Shown piece by piece: positions 1 through 6,036 of a DNA stretch of 6,036 bases; position 1 is the stretch's first letter; each line of letters opens with the position of its first letter. The position numbers and the translations under genes were made by a program. The notes under the pieces are model-generated. The model did no database searches. It was not told the DNA's origin and saw nothing but the letters and a program-made list of their open reading frames with translations. The DNA comes from Limnohabitans sp. (lineage in GTDB: Bacteria; Pseudomonadota; Gammaproteobacteria; Burkholderiales; Burkholderiaceae_C). Where the stretch lies: contig JAHECM010000062.1 of the NCBI GenBank assembly GCA_024641725.1, positions 1-6,036 on the forward strand, in the 5' to 3' direction.

Positions 1-2
1 TG

Positions 3-68
3 TGCCGGTGCACCGGTTACCAAAACATCGTCAAAGCGGTGCTGCAAGGCGCTGCGGCCACGGCCTGA
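3..68 (+). CDS. coxS: CoxS-like [2Fe-2S] small subunit of a molybdenum hydroxylase, C-terminal end only
   Basis: Only the last 21 codons and the TGA stop are in the window; the gene starts upstream. The reading frame beginning at base 3 gives CRCTGYQNIV followed by an Ala-rich tail and stop. CxCTGYxxIV is the signature of the second cysteine pair that binds the proximal [2Fe-2S] cluster in small subunits of CO dehydrogenase, xanthine dehydrogenase and related enzymes. The partial codon before it (xTG) fits the usual Leu of the NLCRCTGY motif. In this family the subunit carries electrons from the molybdenum site to FAD in the medium subunit. The stop lies 24 bases before coxM, so the two are probably co-transcribed. 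The tail after the motif is short, as is normal for the small subunit. The frame is too short to appear as a full ORF, but the motif is specific. Which exact substrate class it serves cannot be told from this piece. Confidence 0.93.
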   Translation, partial: CRCTGYQNIVKAVLQGAAATA

Positions 69-92
69 GCCTTTTCACCAGGATTGCACAGC

Positions 93-884
93 ATGTACGC
101 ATTTGTTTATGAAAAACCCGCCAGCTTGGCGCACGCCGTGTCCCAACTCGAGGCCGGGGCACAAGCCCTGGCCGGTGGGCAGACCCTGATCGCCTCGCTC
201 AAACAGCGCTTGGCCAATCCCGAAAAGCTGGTCGACTTGGCCGGTGTGGCCGAGCTGTCGGGCATTTGCCGTGACGGCGAGCAGTTGGTGATCGGGGCCA
301 TGACGCGCCACGCCACGGTGGCCACCAGCCCCGAGGTGCTGCAGGCGATACCGGCGCTGGCGGCGCTGGCCGGTGGCATTGGCGACCGCCAAGTGCGTGC
401 CATGGGCACCCTCGGTGGTTCGGTGGCCAACAACGATCCGGCGGCCTGCTACCCCAGTGCGCTGCTGGCCTTGGGGGCCACGGTGCACACCAACCGCCGC
501 AAGTTGGCGGCTGACGACTTTTTCCAAGGCATTTACAGCACCGCGTTGGAGCCGGGTGAGCTCATCACTGCCATCGCCTTTCCGATTCCCAAACGTGCGG
601 CCTATGCCAAGTTTCGCCAGCCAGCCTCGCGCTTTGCTTTGGTGGGCGTGTTTGTGGCGCAGATGCAAAGCGGCGCGCGTGTGGCCATCACCGGCGCAGG
701 CAACGGGGTGTTCCGCCATCCCGGACTGGAGGCTGCGCTGACCGCCAGCTTCACGCCCGAGGCGGTACAGTCGGTGGCGATTGACGCTGGCGAATTGAAC
801 GACGACCTGCACGCCAGTGCCGCTTACCGCGCACAGCTGATCCGGATTCAGACCCAGCGCGCGGTCAGCCAAGCCAATGCTTGA
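93..884 (+). CDS. coxM: CoxM-like FAD-binding medium subunit of a molybdenum hydroxylase
   Basis: Complete protein of 263 residues that takes electrons from the [2Fe-2S] subunit onto FAD. Seen: an N-terminal PCMH-type FAD domain with AGGQT at residues 27-31 and TLGGS at 106-110, followed by NNDPAA. These match the two FAD pyrophosphate-binding motifs of CoxM (AGGHS and TIGG in the Oligotropha enzyme). Residues from about 165 to the end fit the CO-dehydrogenase flavoprotein C-terminal domain. Length is slightly below the roughly 290 of classic CoxM but usual for form II relatives. The ATG at 93 is chosen over an in-frame TTG at 84 because AGGA at 80-83 sits 9 bases before it and MYAFVYEKPASL is the usual kind of N-terminus. 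It follows the CoxS end by 24 bases and overlaps the next gene by 8 bases, which suggests translational coupling. The family is certain; the substrate of the complex is not. Confidence 0.94.
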   Translation: MYAFVYEKPASLAHAVSQLEAGAQALAGGQTLIASLKQRLANPEKLVDLAGVAELSGICRDGEQLVIGAMTRHATVATSPEVLQAIPALAALAGGIGDRQVRAMGTLGGSVANNDPAACYPSALLALGATVHTNRRKLAADDFFQGIYSTALEPGELITAIAFPIPKRAAYAKFRQPASRFALVGVFVAQMQSGARVAITGAGNGVFRHPGLEAALTASFTPEAVQSVAIDAGELNDDLHASAAYRAQLIRIQTQRAVSQANA

Positions 885-1785
885 CGCCCAGCGCGACGCC
901 ACAAGCTCTATCGACGCATTGGCCCAAGCTTTGGCGAGCGTGGGCTACCACGCTCCGCGTGCGCTGGTCACTTCGGTGTTCTTGGCCCTGCGCTTGGCGC
1001 GTCCTTTGTTGCTGGAGGGTGAGCCCGGTGTGGGCAAGACCGAGCTGGCCAAAGCCTTGTCCAAAGTGCTGGGGCGGCCGCTGATTCGCTTGCAGTGCTA
1101 CGACGGCATGGAGCAGCGCGAAGCTTTGTACGAGTGGAACCATACCGCCCAGCTGCTGCACATGCGTGCCGCGCAAAACCAAAGCAGCGCCGACGACTTG
1201 GAGCGCGAGGTGTACCAAGCCCGTTACCTGATCCGTCGCCCTTTGCTGCAGGCGCTGCAAACACCCGCGCCGGGGGCGCTGCTGTTGATCGACGAGGTGG
1301 ACCGCGCTGACGAGCCCTTTGAGGCTTTTTTGCTTGAATACCTGGGCGAATACCAAGTCACCATTCCCGAGCTGGGCACCGTCAGCGCCAGCGCAACGCC
1401 CTTCACCTTGCTCACCAGCAACCGCACGCGGGACCTGAATGACGCCGTCAAGCGCCGTTGCCTTTACCAGTGGCTGGATTACCCCGAGCGCGAGCGCGAG
1501 TTGGCCATTGTGCGCAGCCAAGTGCCCGAGGCCAGTGAACGCTTGTCGGGGCAAGTCACCGATTTCGTGTCGCAGCTGCGCGCCGAACCCATGGCCCAGG
1601 TCTTTGCGCGCACGCCGGGGATTGCTGAAAGCGTGGAATGGGCCAAGGCTTTGGTGGCGCTGGACAGCCAGGCGCTCGATCCCGAGGTGGTGCAAAGCAC
1701 CGCCGGTGTGCTGTTCAAGCAGCGCGAAGACGTGGCGGCGCTGCTGCCATTGATCGACCAGCTGATCGGGCCGCAGGCGTCCTGA
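877..1785 (+). CDS. coxD: CoxD-like MoxR-family AAA+ ATPase, active-site maturation
   Basis: A 302-residue AAA+ ATPase of the MoxR group. Seen: Walker A GEPGVGKT at residues 48-55, Walker B LLLIDE at 135-140, sensor-1 TSN at 180-182, and an arginine-finger region VKRRC around 191-195. Length agrees with CoxD of Oligotropha carboxidovorans (about 295). Known for the family: CoxD is needed after cofactor insertion, for building the sulfurated metal site of Mo-Cu CO dehydrogenase, and MoxR ATPases work as chaperones with von Willebrand A proteins. Such a protein (coxE) follows after 5 bases. The ATG at 877 lies inside the end of coxM (8-base overlap), so its translation is probably coupled to coxM. 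No transmembrane segment is evident; CoxD is reported as membrane-associated. The role here, maturing a form II enzyme that lacks the Cu-binding Cys, is inference. Confidence 0.92.
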   Translation: MLDAQRDATSSIDALAQALASVGYHAPRALVTSVFLALRLARPLLLEGEPGVGKTELAKALSKVLGRPLIRLQCYDGMEQREALYEWNHTAQLLHMRAAQNQSSADDLEREVYQARYLIRRPLLQALQTPAPGALLLIDEVDRADEPFEAFLLEYLGEYQVTIPELGTVSASATPFTLLTSNRTRDLNDAVKRRCLYQWLDYPERERELAIVRSQVPEASERLSGQVTDFVSQLRAEPMAQVFARTPGIAESVEWAKALVALDSQALDPEVVQSTAGVLFKQREDVAALLPLIDQLIGPQAS

Positions 1786-1790
1786 GTGCC

Positions 1791-2978
1791 ATGCCGCTTG
1801 GAGATGCGCAACGCGGCCAACTGAGCGAGCACATCGTCGGCTTTGGACGCACCCTGCGCCGCGCGGGCTTGCCCATGGACAGCGCCCGCATCGCACTGGC
1901 CTTGCAAGCGGCCGAGTGCGTGGGGCTGGGCTCGCGCCTTGACCTGCGCCATGCGCTGCGCGCCGTCATGGTCAGCCGTCACAACGACGTGGCGGTATTT
2001 GATGCGCTGTTTGACGCCTGCTTTCGCCACCCCGGTGGCGCACAAGCACTGCTGGCGCAAGCGTTGGCCCAGGCCGCTCAGGCTGATCAGGCCGATCAGA
2101 CCCGCGGGCTTGCCCGTGCGCGGGCGCAAGAGGCGCTCAGCGCCCCTCAAGCCCCGCCCAATCGGGCGCGGCGCGAGTCCGATGCGGCTTTGGACGCGGC
2201 CATGAGCGCCAATGCGCTGCAGCGTTTGCGTCAAGCCGACTTTGCCAGCCTGAACGCCAGCGAATACCGGTTGGTGGAGTCCTTGGCGCGCGGCACCGCT
2301 TTGCCGCTGCCCCGTTTGCCGGGTCGCCGCACCCGAGCAGGGTGGCGCGGTCACGCGCTGCACTGGGGCAAGACATTGGCGTTGGCGCGTCGCCATGAGG
2401 GCGAGGTGCTGCTTGTGCCGCGTCGCCAGCGCAGGCTGCAAACCCTGCCGCTCGTGATCTTGACCGATGTGTCTGGCTCCATGGAGCGTTATGCCCGACT
2501 GCTGCTGGCGTTTTTGCACCGGGCCACACGCGGCCAGCGCCGCGCCGCCTATGCCTTTGGAACGGGCCTGACCGACCTGAACCCGGCTTTTCGGCTGCGC
2601 GACACGGACCACATGCTGGCCGCCGCCAGCCTGGCGATCCAGGACTTTGCCGGAGGCACCCGTCTGGGCGAGTCCTTGACCCGGTTGCGCCAGGGCCATG
2701 CCCGCCAACTGGTGGGGCGGCGCAGCGTGGTGCTGCTCATCAGCGATGGGCTGGACACAGGGGATCCGGACCAGCTCGAACAAGAATTGATTTGGCTGCG
2801 CCAGCACAGTCGCCGCGTTTTGTGGCTCAATCCCCTGTTGCGCTTTGAGGGCTATGCCCCACTGGCCACCGGGGCCAAGGTGTTGCACCGCCATGCGCAC
2901 GGCATGCTGGCGGTGCACAACCTGAGCAAGCTGGAAGACTTAGCCAGCGCCATGGCCGCCTTGCTGCGGCGGGCTTGA
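1791..2978 (+). CDS. coxE: CoxE-like von Willebrand factor A (VWA) protein, partner of the MoxR ATPase
   Basis: A 395-residue protein of the CoxE / YeaD-like VWA family, close to the usual length of about 400. Seen: a helical N-terminal half (about 1-95), an Ala/Gln/Arg-rich low-complexity linker at about 90-125 with a short QADQADQ repeat, and a C-terminal VWA domain from about residue 220. The metal-ion-dependent adhesion site is intact: DVSGS with D226, S228 and S230, T290 in GGTRLG, and D319 in LISDGLD. Known for the family: CoxE acts with CoxD in maturing CO dehydrogenase. The open frame extends back to an ATG at 1638 inside coxD, but the ATG at 1791 is chosen. It lies 5 bases after the coxD stop and yields the standard family N-terminus, with a conserved-looking 'GRTLRRAGLP' segment. 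No strong Shine-Dalgarno precedes it, so re-initiation from coxD is likely. CoxF, which accompanies D and E in classic clusters, is not next to it. Confidence 0.91.
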   Translation: MPLGDAQRGQLSEHIVGFGRTLRRAGLPMDSARIALALQAAECVGLGSRLDLRHALRAVMVSRHNDVAVFDALFDACFRHPGGAQALLAQALAQAAQADQADQTRGLARARAQEALSAPQAPPNRARRESDAALDAAMSANALQRLRQADFASLNASEYRLVESLARGTALPLPRLPGRRTRAGWRGHALHWGKTLALARRHEGEVLLVPRRQRRLQTLPLVILTDVSGSMERYARLLLAFLHRATRGQRRAAYAFGTGLTDLNPAFRLRDTDHMLAAASLAIQDFAGGTRLGESLTRLRQGHARQLVGRRSVVLLISDGLDTGDPDQLEQELIWLRQHSRRVLWLNPLLRFEGYAPLATGAKVLHRHAHGMLAVHNLSKLEDLASAMAALLRRA

Positions 2979-3012
2979 GCCCATTTTTTGAACACATACA
3001 CGGAGATTTTCG

Positions 3013-3600
3013 ATGGACATGCAAGGACAACGCTCACTGGCCGTCAGCCAAGACCGGGTCTGGGCGGCGCTGAACAACCCCGACATCCTGCGCGCCTGCG
3101 TGCCAGGTTGCGAAAAGTTTGAAGCCAGTGGTGACAACGGCTACGCCGTGACGACGGCGCTCAAAATTGGCCCCGTCTCTGCCCGCTTCACCGGCAAGGT
3201 GCAGCTCAGTGACATCGTGGCGCCCGAGTCGTACAAGCTCAATTTTGACGCGCAAGGCGGCGTGGCCGGTTTTGGCAAAGGGCAGTCACAGGTGCGCTTG
3301 GTGCCCACGCCCGAGGGCTGCGAGCTGCATTACACCGTCACGGCTTCGGTGGGCGGCAAATTGGCTCAAATGGGGCAGCGGCTGATCGACGGCGTCTCCA
3401 AAAGCTTGGCCGACGACTTCTTTAAGCGCTTTGAGTCGGAGCTGCTGCAACTGCACCCGGTGGCCGAAGTGGCCGATCCAGCGGCCAGCAACGTTGATGT
3501 GCCCAATGCAGCCAACTCAGACAAGGCAGCCGTGCCTGTGTGGCTGTGGGCGGTGGGCGCGGTGGCGTTGGTCGCCCTGGGTTTTGTGTTGGCGCGTTGA
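3013..3600 (+). CDS. coxG: CoxG-like SRPBCC protein with C-terminal membrane anchor
   Basis: A 195-residue protein of the CoxG / DUF1857-like SRPBCC (START-type hydrophobic pocket) superfamily. Seen: an N-terminal domain over about residues 1-145 beginning MDMQGQRSLAVSQDRVWAAL, with LRACVPGCE at about 27-35, the typical CoxG opening. After it comes an Asp/Ala/Pro-rich linker (about 148-174) and one hydrophobic helix at about 175-194 ending in Arg, a C-terminal transmembrane tail. Known for the family: CoxG recruits aerobic CO dehydrogenase to the cytoplasmic membrane. Recent work on mycobacterial CoxG indicates that it carries quinone from the membrane to the enzyme. The ATG at 3013 is preceded by GGAG at 3002-3005, 7 bases away. 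The gap from coxE is 34 bases, so it is probably the last gene of the operon. It suggests that the enzyme of this cluster feeds electrons to quinone; this is inference. Confidence 0.93.
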   Translation: MDMQGQRSLAVSQDRVWAALNNPDILRACVPGCEKFEASGDNGYAVTTALKIGPVSARFTGKVQLSDIVAPESYKLNFDAQGGVAGFGKGQSQVRLVPTPEGCELHYTVTASVGGKLAQMGQRLIDGVSKSLADDFFKRFESELLQLHPVAEVADPAASNVDVPNAANSDKAAVPVWLWAVGAVALVALGFVLAR

Positions 3601-3606
3601 GATTGC

Positions 3607-3631
3607 ACGCAGCGCTTGCATGGCGCTGCGT
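3607..3631. terminator. Perfect 9-bp hairpin between convergent genes, possible bidirectional terminator
   Basis: Arms ACGCAGCGC at 3607-3615 and GCGCTGCGT at 3623-3631 are exact inverted complements around a 7-base loop. It lies 6 bases after the coxG stop and in front of the stop of the convergent large-subunit gene, where a shared terminator is expected. No T-run follows on either strand, so it is not a canonical intrinsic terminator. It may act with Rho or protect the 3' ends of the messages. Confidence 0.45.
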
Positions 3632-3652
3632 ACAGTTGCGTACAGTTGCGTA
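3627..3652. repeat. 10-bp direct tandem repeat, about 2.6 copies
   Basis: The unit TGCGTACAGT occurs at 3627-3636 and 3637-3646, and its first six bases recur at 3647-3652, without mismatch. It starts inside the right arm of the hairpin at 3607-3631. The CAGTTG of the repeat (3643-3648) is also complementary to CAACTG at 3656-3661, giving a second, weaker 6-bp stem. It lies wholly in the 76-base gap between coxG and the convergent large-subunit gene. The function is unknown; slipped-strand duplication of one unit is the simplest origin. Confidence 0.8.
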
Positions 3653-3676
3653 GTTCAACTGCCTGGGAGTGAGTGC

Positions 3677-5989
3677 TTAGTCGGGGTTGAGCAATGCCCA
3701 AACACGCGACGGTGACAGCGGCATCTGAAGGTGAGGGGCTTGGGCTGCATGCCCATGCCTCGCCAAAGCGTCGGCCACGGCGTTGACCACGGCCGGTGTG
3801 GCCCCGATGGTGCCCAGCTCGCCCACGCCTTTGACCCCCAGCACATTGTTCTTGCAGGGCACGCTCTGGTCCATTTCGGTCACAAACATGCCGGGCAAGA
3901 TGTCGGCGTGTGGCACGGCGTAGTCCATCAAGCTGCCCGTGACCAGTTGGCCTGACTCCCGCTCGTACACCACCTGCTCGCTCAACGCTTGGCCGATGCC
4001 TTGCACGGCCCCGCCGTCAAGCTGGCCGCGCACGATCATGGGGTTGACGACTCGGCCGACATCGTTGGCCGAAGCGTAGCTGGCCACTTGGATGTGGCCC
4101 GTGGCGGGGTCCAATTCGATTTCGCACACATGGCAACCGTTGGGCCAAGTGGGGCCGCTGGCCGCGGTGGTGGAGTCCAGCTCAATGCGCTGCTCGGGTT
4201 GGCGCTGCGCGATCTCGCCCAGTGTGATTTGCAGGTCGGTGCCAGCCACTTTGAAACGGCCCGTGTCGTATTGCAAATCGGCCACCGAGGCTTCCAGCGC
4301 CTGGGCGGCGAGTGCTTTGGCTTTGTCGAGCGCTTGGGCCGCACCCACACGCACGGCAGAGCCGCCGGTGAAGAGCGAGCGAGAACCGGCGCTGCCAAAG
4401 CCGTTGCCTCGGTCGGTGTCGCCCAGCACCACACGCACCTGGGACAGCGGCACATCAAACACGTCCACCACCAACTGCGCCAGGCTGGTCGCAATGCCTT
4501 GGCCCATCGCATTGATGGCGCTGAAAACCTCGATCACGCCATCGGCCATCACGCGGACATTGACGTTTTCTTCCAGCGCATTGCCCCCCGTCCACTCCAA
4601 AAAGGTGGCGATCCCTTGCCCACGCCAAAGTCCGCGTGCGGCTGACTCCGAGGCGCGCTGGGCAAATCCACTCCAGTCGGCCAAGGCCACGCCCTGGTCC
4701 ATCAAAGACTCGAACGCCCCTGTGTCGTAGGTTTGGCCCATGGGGTTTTTGTAGGGCATTTGCTCAGATCGGATGAAATTGCGCCGCCGCAAGGCCAGCC
4801 GGTCCATGCCGATTTGGCGCGCCGCCTCGTCCATCAAGCGCTCGATGTTGTAGATGGCTTCTGGGCGGCCAGCGCCACGGTAAGCGCCCGTCGGGGGGGT
4901 GTGCGTGAGCACCGCTGTGTAATGGAAATCGATGAGCGGGATGTCGTACACGCTGGTCTGCACCCAAGGGCCGATCAAGACCTGAATGGCCACGCCCGTC
5001 ATGCTGGGGTAGGCCCCTGCATTGGCCAGGTTTCGGATGCGGAGCGCCAAAATGCGGCCGCTGGCGTCGAGCGCCAACTCGGCATGCGAGAGCACGTCGC
5101 GGCCATGGGCGCTGGTCAAAAACTCTTCGCTGCGATCGGCAGCCCATTTGACGGGCCGCTGCAGCCGGTGTGCACAAAATGCGGTGACGATGTCCTCTGG
5201 GTAAGCGCCCGTCTTCATGCCAAAGCCGCCGCCCACATCGCCCACGATGACGCGCACCTGTTCGGTGGGAATGCCCAGCAAGTCACACACTTGTGTGCGA
5301 ATGCCGGTGGGCATCTGCGAGCTCATGCGCACCGTGAGGCGACCGGCTTCGGGGTAAGCCAGAACGCAGCGTGGCTCAATGGTCAGAGCCACCAGGCGCT
5401 GGTGCGTCAAGTCCAGTTTCACCACATGGGCCGCTTGCGCAAAAGCCTGCGCTGCATCGTCGGCTTTGCCGTAGCGGGTTTCTGCCACCCGGTTGTCTGG
5501 GCTGTCGCTCACCAAGGGCGCACCGTCTGCCAGCGCGTCTTCCATGTTCACGGCGCAGGCGAGCGGGTCAAAGTCCACCATCACCGCTTCGGCGGCGTCA
5601 CGCGCTTGTTGCTCTGTGTCGGCCACCACGGCCGCCACGGCTTCTCCCACATAGCGAACATGCTCTGTGGCCAAAATGAACCGGCTCGGTGACGCGGGTG
5701 GGCTGCCATCGGCACGTGTGAAGTTGACGGGCCTGGGCATGGGCTTGACGCCCTGGGCCAGCAAGTCGGCACCCGTAAAAACGGCGTGCACGCCGGGCAT
5801 GGCCACAGCAGCGGTGGTGTCGATCGAAACAATCCGCGCATGCGGGTAGGGCGAGCGCACAAAGTAAAGCCGCGCTTGCCCGGGCAGGCTCACGTCGTCG
5901 GTGTAAACACCAGCACCTTTGAGCAAGGGCTCATCTTCTTGTCGCAGCACTGCTTGGCCACTGCCAAAGCGTAAATTGTCTGGGTTCAC
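3677..5989 (-). CDS. CoxL-like form II molybdopterin-binding large catalytic subunit (aldehyde oxidase / xanthine dehydrogenase family)
   Basis: Complete 770-residue catalytic subunit that would bind Mo-molybdopterin cytosine dinucleotide and hydroxylate or oxidise a small substrate. Seen: an a/b hammerhead domain at about 20-130 starting with LRFGSGQAVLRQEDEPLLKG, then the molybdenum-binding domains with GGGFG at 253-257, the active-site loop AYRGAGR at 369-375, GQG at 496-498, SAGSRS at 533-538 and GVGELG with the presumed catalytic Glu at 724. AYRGAGR is the form II signature. Form I CO dehydrogenases have AYRCSFR, whose Cys binds copper, and Gly372 stands there here. Form I CoxL is also longer (about 810). 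The start is GTG at 5989-5987, preceded by GAGGA at 6000-5996 six bases upstream. It is probably the partner of the S and M subunits coded on the other strand, but it is convergent with them, not in their operon. The substrate is unknown: CO, aldehydes or N-heterocycles are possible. Confidence 0.93.
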   Translation of the reverse strand: MNPDNLRFGSGQAVLRQEDEPLLKGAGVYTDDVSLPGQARLYFVRSPYPHARIVSIDTTAAVAMPGVHAVFTGADLLAQGVKPMPRPVNFTRADGSPPASPSRFILATEHVRYVGEAVAAVVADTEQQARDAAEAVMVDFDPLACAVNMEDALADGAPLVSDSPDNRVAETRYGKADDAAQAFAQAAHVVKLDLTHQRLVALTIEPRCVLAYPEAGRLTVRMSSQMPTGIRTQVCDLLGIPTEQVRVIVGDVGGGFGMKTGAYPEDIVTAFCAHRLQRPVKWAADRSEEFLTSAHGRDVLSHAELALDASGRILALRIRNLANAGAYPSMTGVAIQVLIGPWVQTSVYDIPLIDFHYTAVLTHTPPTGAYRGAGRPEAIYNIERLMDEAARQIGMDRLALRRRNFIRSEQMPYKNPMGQTYDTGAFESLMDQGVALADWSGFAQRASESAARGLWRGQGIATFLEWTGGNALEENVNVRVMADGVIEVFSAINAMGQGIATSLAQLVVDVFDVPLSQVRVVLGDTDRGNGFGSAGSRSLFTGGSAVRVGAAQALDKAKALAAQALEASVADLQYDTGRFKVAGTDLQITLGEIAQRQPEQRIELDSTTAASGPTWPNGCHVCEIELDPATGHIQVASYASANDVGRVVNPMIVRGQLDGGAVQGIGQALSEQVVYERESGQLVTGSLMDYAVPHADILPGMFVTEMDQSVPCKNNVLGVKGVGELGTIGATPAVVNAVADALARHGHAAQAPHLQMPLSPSRVWALLNPD

Positions 5990-5995
5990 GGTGTT

Positions 5996-6000
5996 TCCTC
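5996..6000 (-). promoter_or_regulatory. Ribosome binding site deciding the GTG start of the large-subunit gene
   Basis: On the - strand the sequence reads GAGGAAACACC then GTG. GAGGA is a strong Shine-Dalgarno match with a 6-base spacer, which supports the GTG at 5989-5987 as the true start. The resulting N-terminus (MNPDNLRFGSGQ) is the length expected for the family. The rest of the leader to the window end shows no clear operator or promoter. Confidence 0.75.
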
Positions 6001-6036
6001 AAGCCAACAAGACGGAGCGGACAGTGTATCGGCCTG

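Noticed and set aside
75..902. 275-codon open frame on the - strand opposite coxM
   Set aside because: It covers the FAD subunit gene exactly, is rich in Gln, His and Gly, and has no domain I can recognise.
1638..1790. Upstream extension of coxE to the ATG at 1638
   Set aside because: It would overlap coxD by 148 bases and add a Gly/Ala/Arg-rich stretch not typical of CoxE. The ATG at 1791 gives the usual length of about 395-400.
865..1896. 343-codon open frame on the - strand opposite coxD
   Set aside because: Antisense to the whole MoxR ATPase gene, with no family motif; it reads as a mirror of codon bias.
1479..2918. 479-codon open frame on the - strand across coxD and coxE
   Set aside because: It lies antisense to two genes with intact family motifs. 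Its translation is Gln/Gly/Ala/Arg-rich with no recognisable domain, as expected of a shadow frame in GC-rich DNA.
4733..5692. 319-codon open frame on the + strand opposite the large subunit
   Set aside because: It is His/Val/Gly-rich without motifs, opposite a gene whose active-site motifs are all present.
3677..5989. Naming the large subunit as a true CO dehydrogenase (form I CoxL)
   Set aside because: The loop is AYRGAGR, with Gly in place of the copper-binding Cys, and the protein is shorter than form I CoxL.
6023..6028. TACACT on the - strand as a possible -10 box for the large-subunit gene
   Set aside because: Only four of six bases match the consensus and the -35 region would be outside the window, so it cannot be supported.

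Overview
The window holds most of a cox-type molybdenum hydroxylase gene cluster (xanthine oxidase / aerobic CO-dehydrogenase family). It appears to come from a GC-rich proteobacterium. The strong GC third-position bias, the tight gene packing and the protein style resemble Betaproteobacteria of the Comamonadaceae type, but this placement is a guess from general appearance and was not tested.

Layout. Bases 3-68 are the last 21 codons plus stop of a CoxS-like iron-sulfur subunit, ending in the CRCTGYQNIV motif. The + strand then carries coxM (93-884, FAD subunit), coxD (877-1785, MoxR-type AAA+ ATPase), coxE (1791-2978, von Willebrand A protein) and coxG (3013-3600, SRPBCC protein with a C-terminal membrane anchor). 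They overlap or lie 5-34 bases apart, so they look like one operon. A 76-base gap (3601-3676) follows, with a 9-bp perfect hairpin and a 10-bp direct repeat. Converging on it from the - strand is a complete large catalytic subunit gene, coxL-like (5989-3677, GTG start with a good ribosome binding site). The last 47 bases (5990-6036) hold only the leader of that gene.

How the genes fit together. S, M and L subunits normally form an (SML)2 enzyme: electrons pass from the Mo-cytosine dinucleotide site in L, through two [2Fe-2S] clusters in S, to FAD in M. CoxD and CoxE are a MoxR-VWA pair that matures the active site. CoxG tethers the enzyme to the membrane and probably links it to the quinone pool. 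The L subunit has the AYRGAGR active-site loop of 'form II' enzymes, not the Cu-binding loop with Cys of true CO dehydrogenases (form I). Its substrate is therefore open, and the locus should not be called a CO dehydrogenase without evidence.

The most unusual point is the architecture. The large subunit is outside the S-M-D-E-G operon and faces it, although it should be made in 1:1 ratio with S and M. Either it is the detached partner, or it belongs to another enzyme and the true partner lies upstream of base 1. No RNA gene, CRISPR array, insertion sequence or phage gene was seen.
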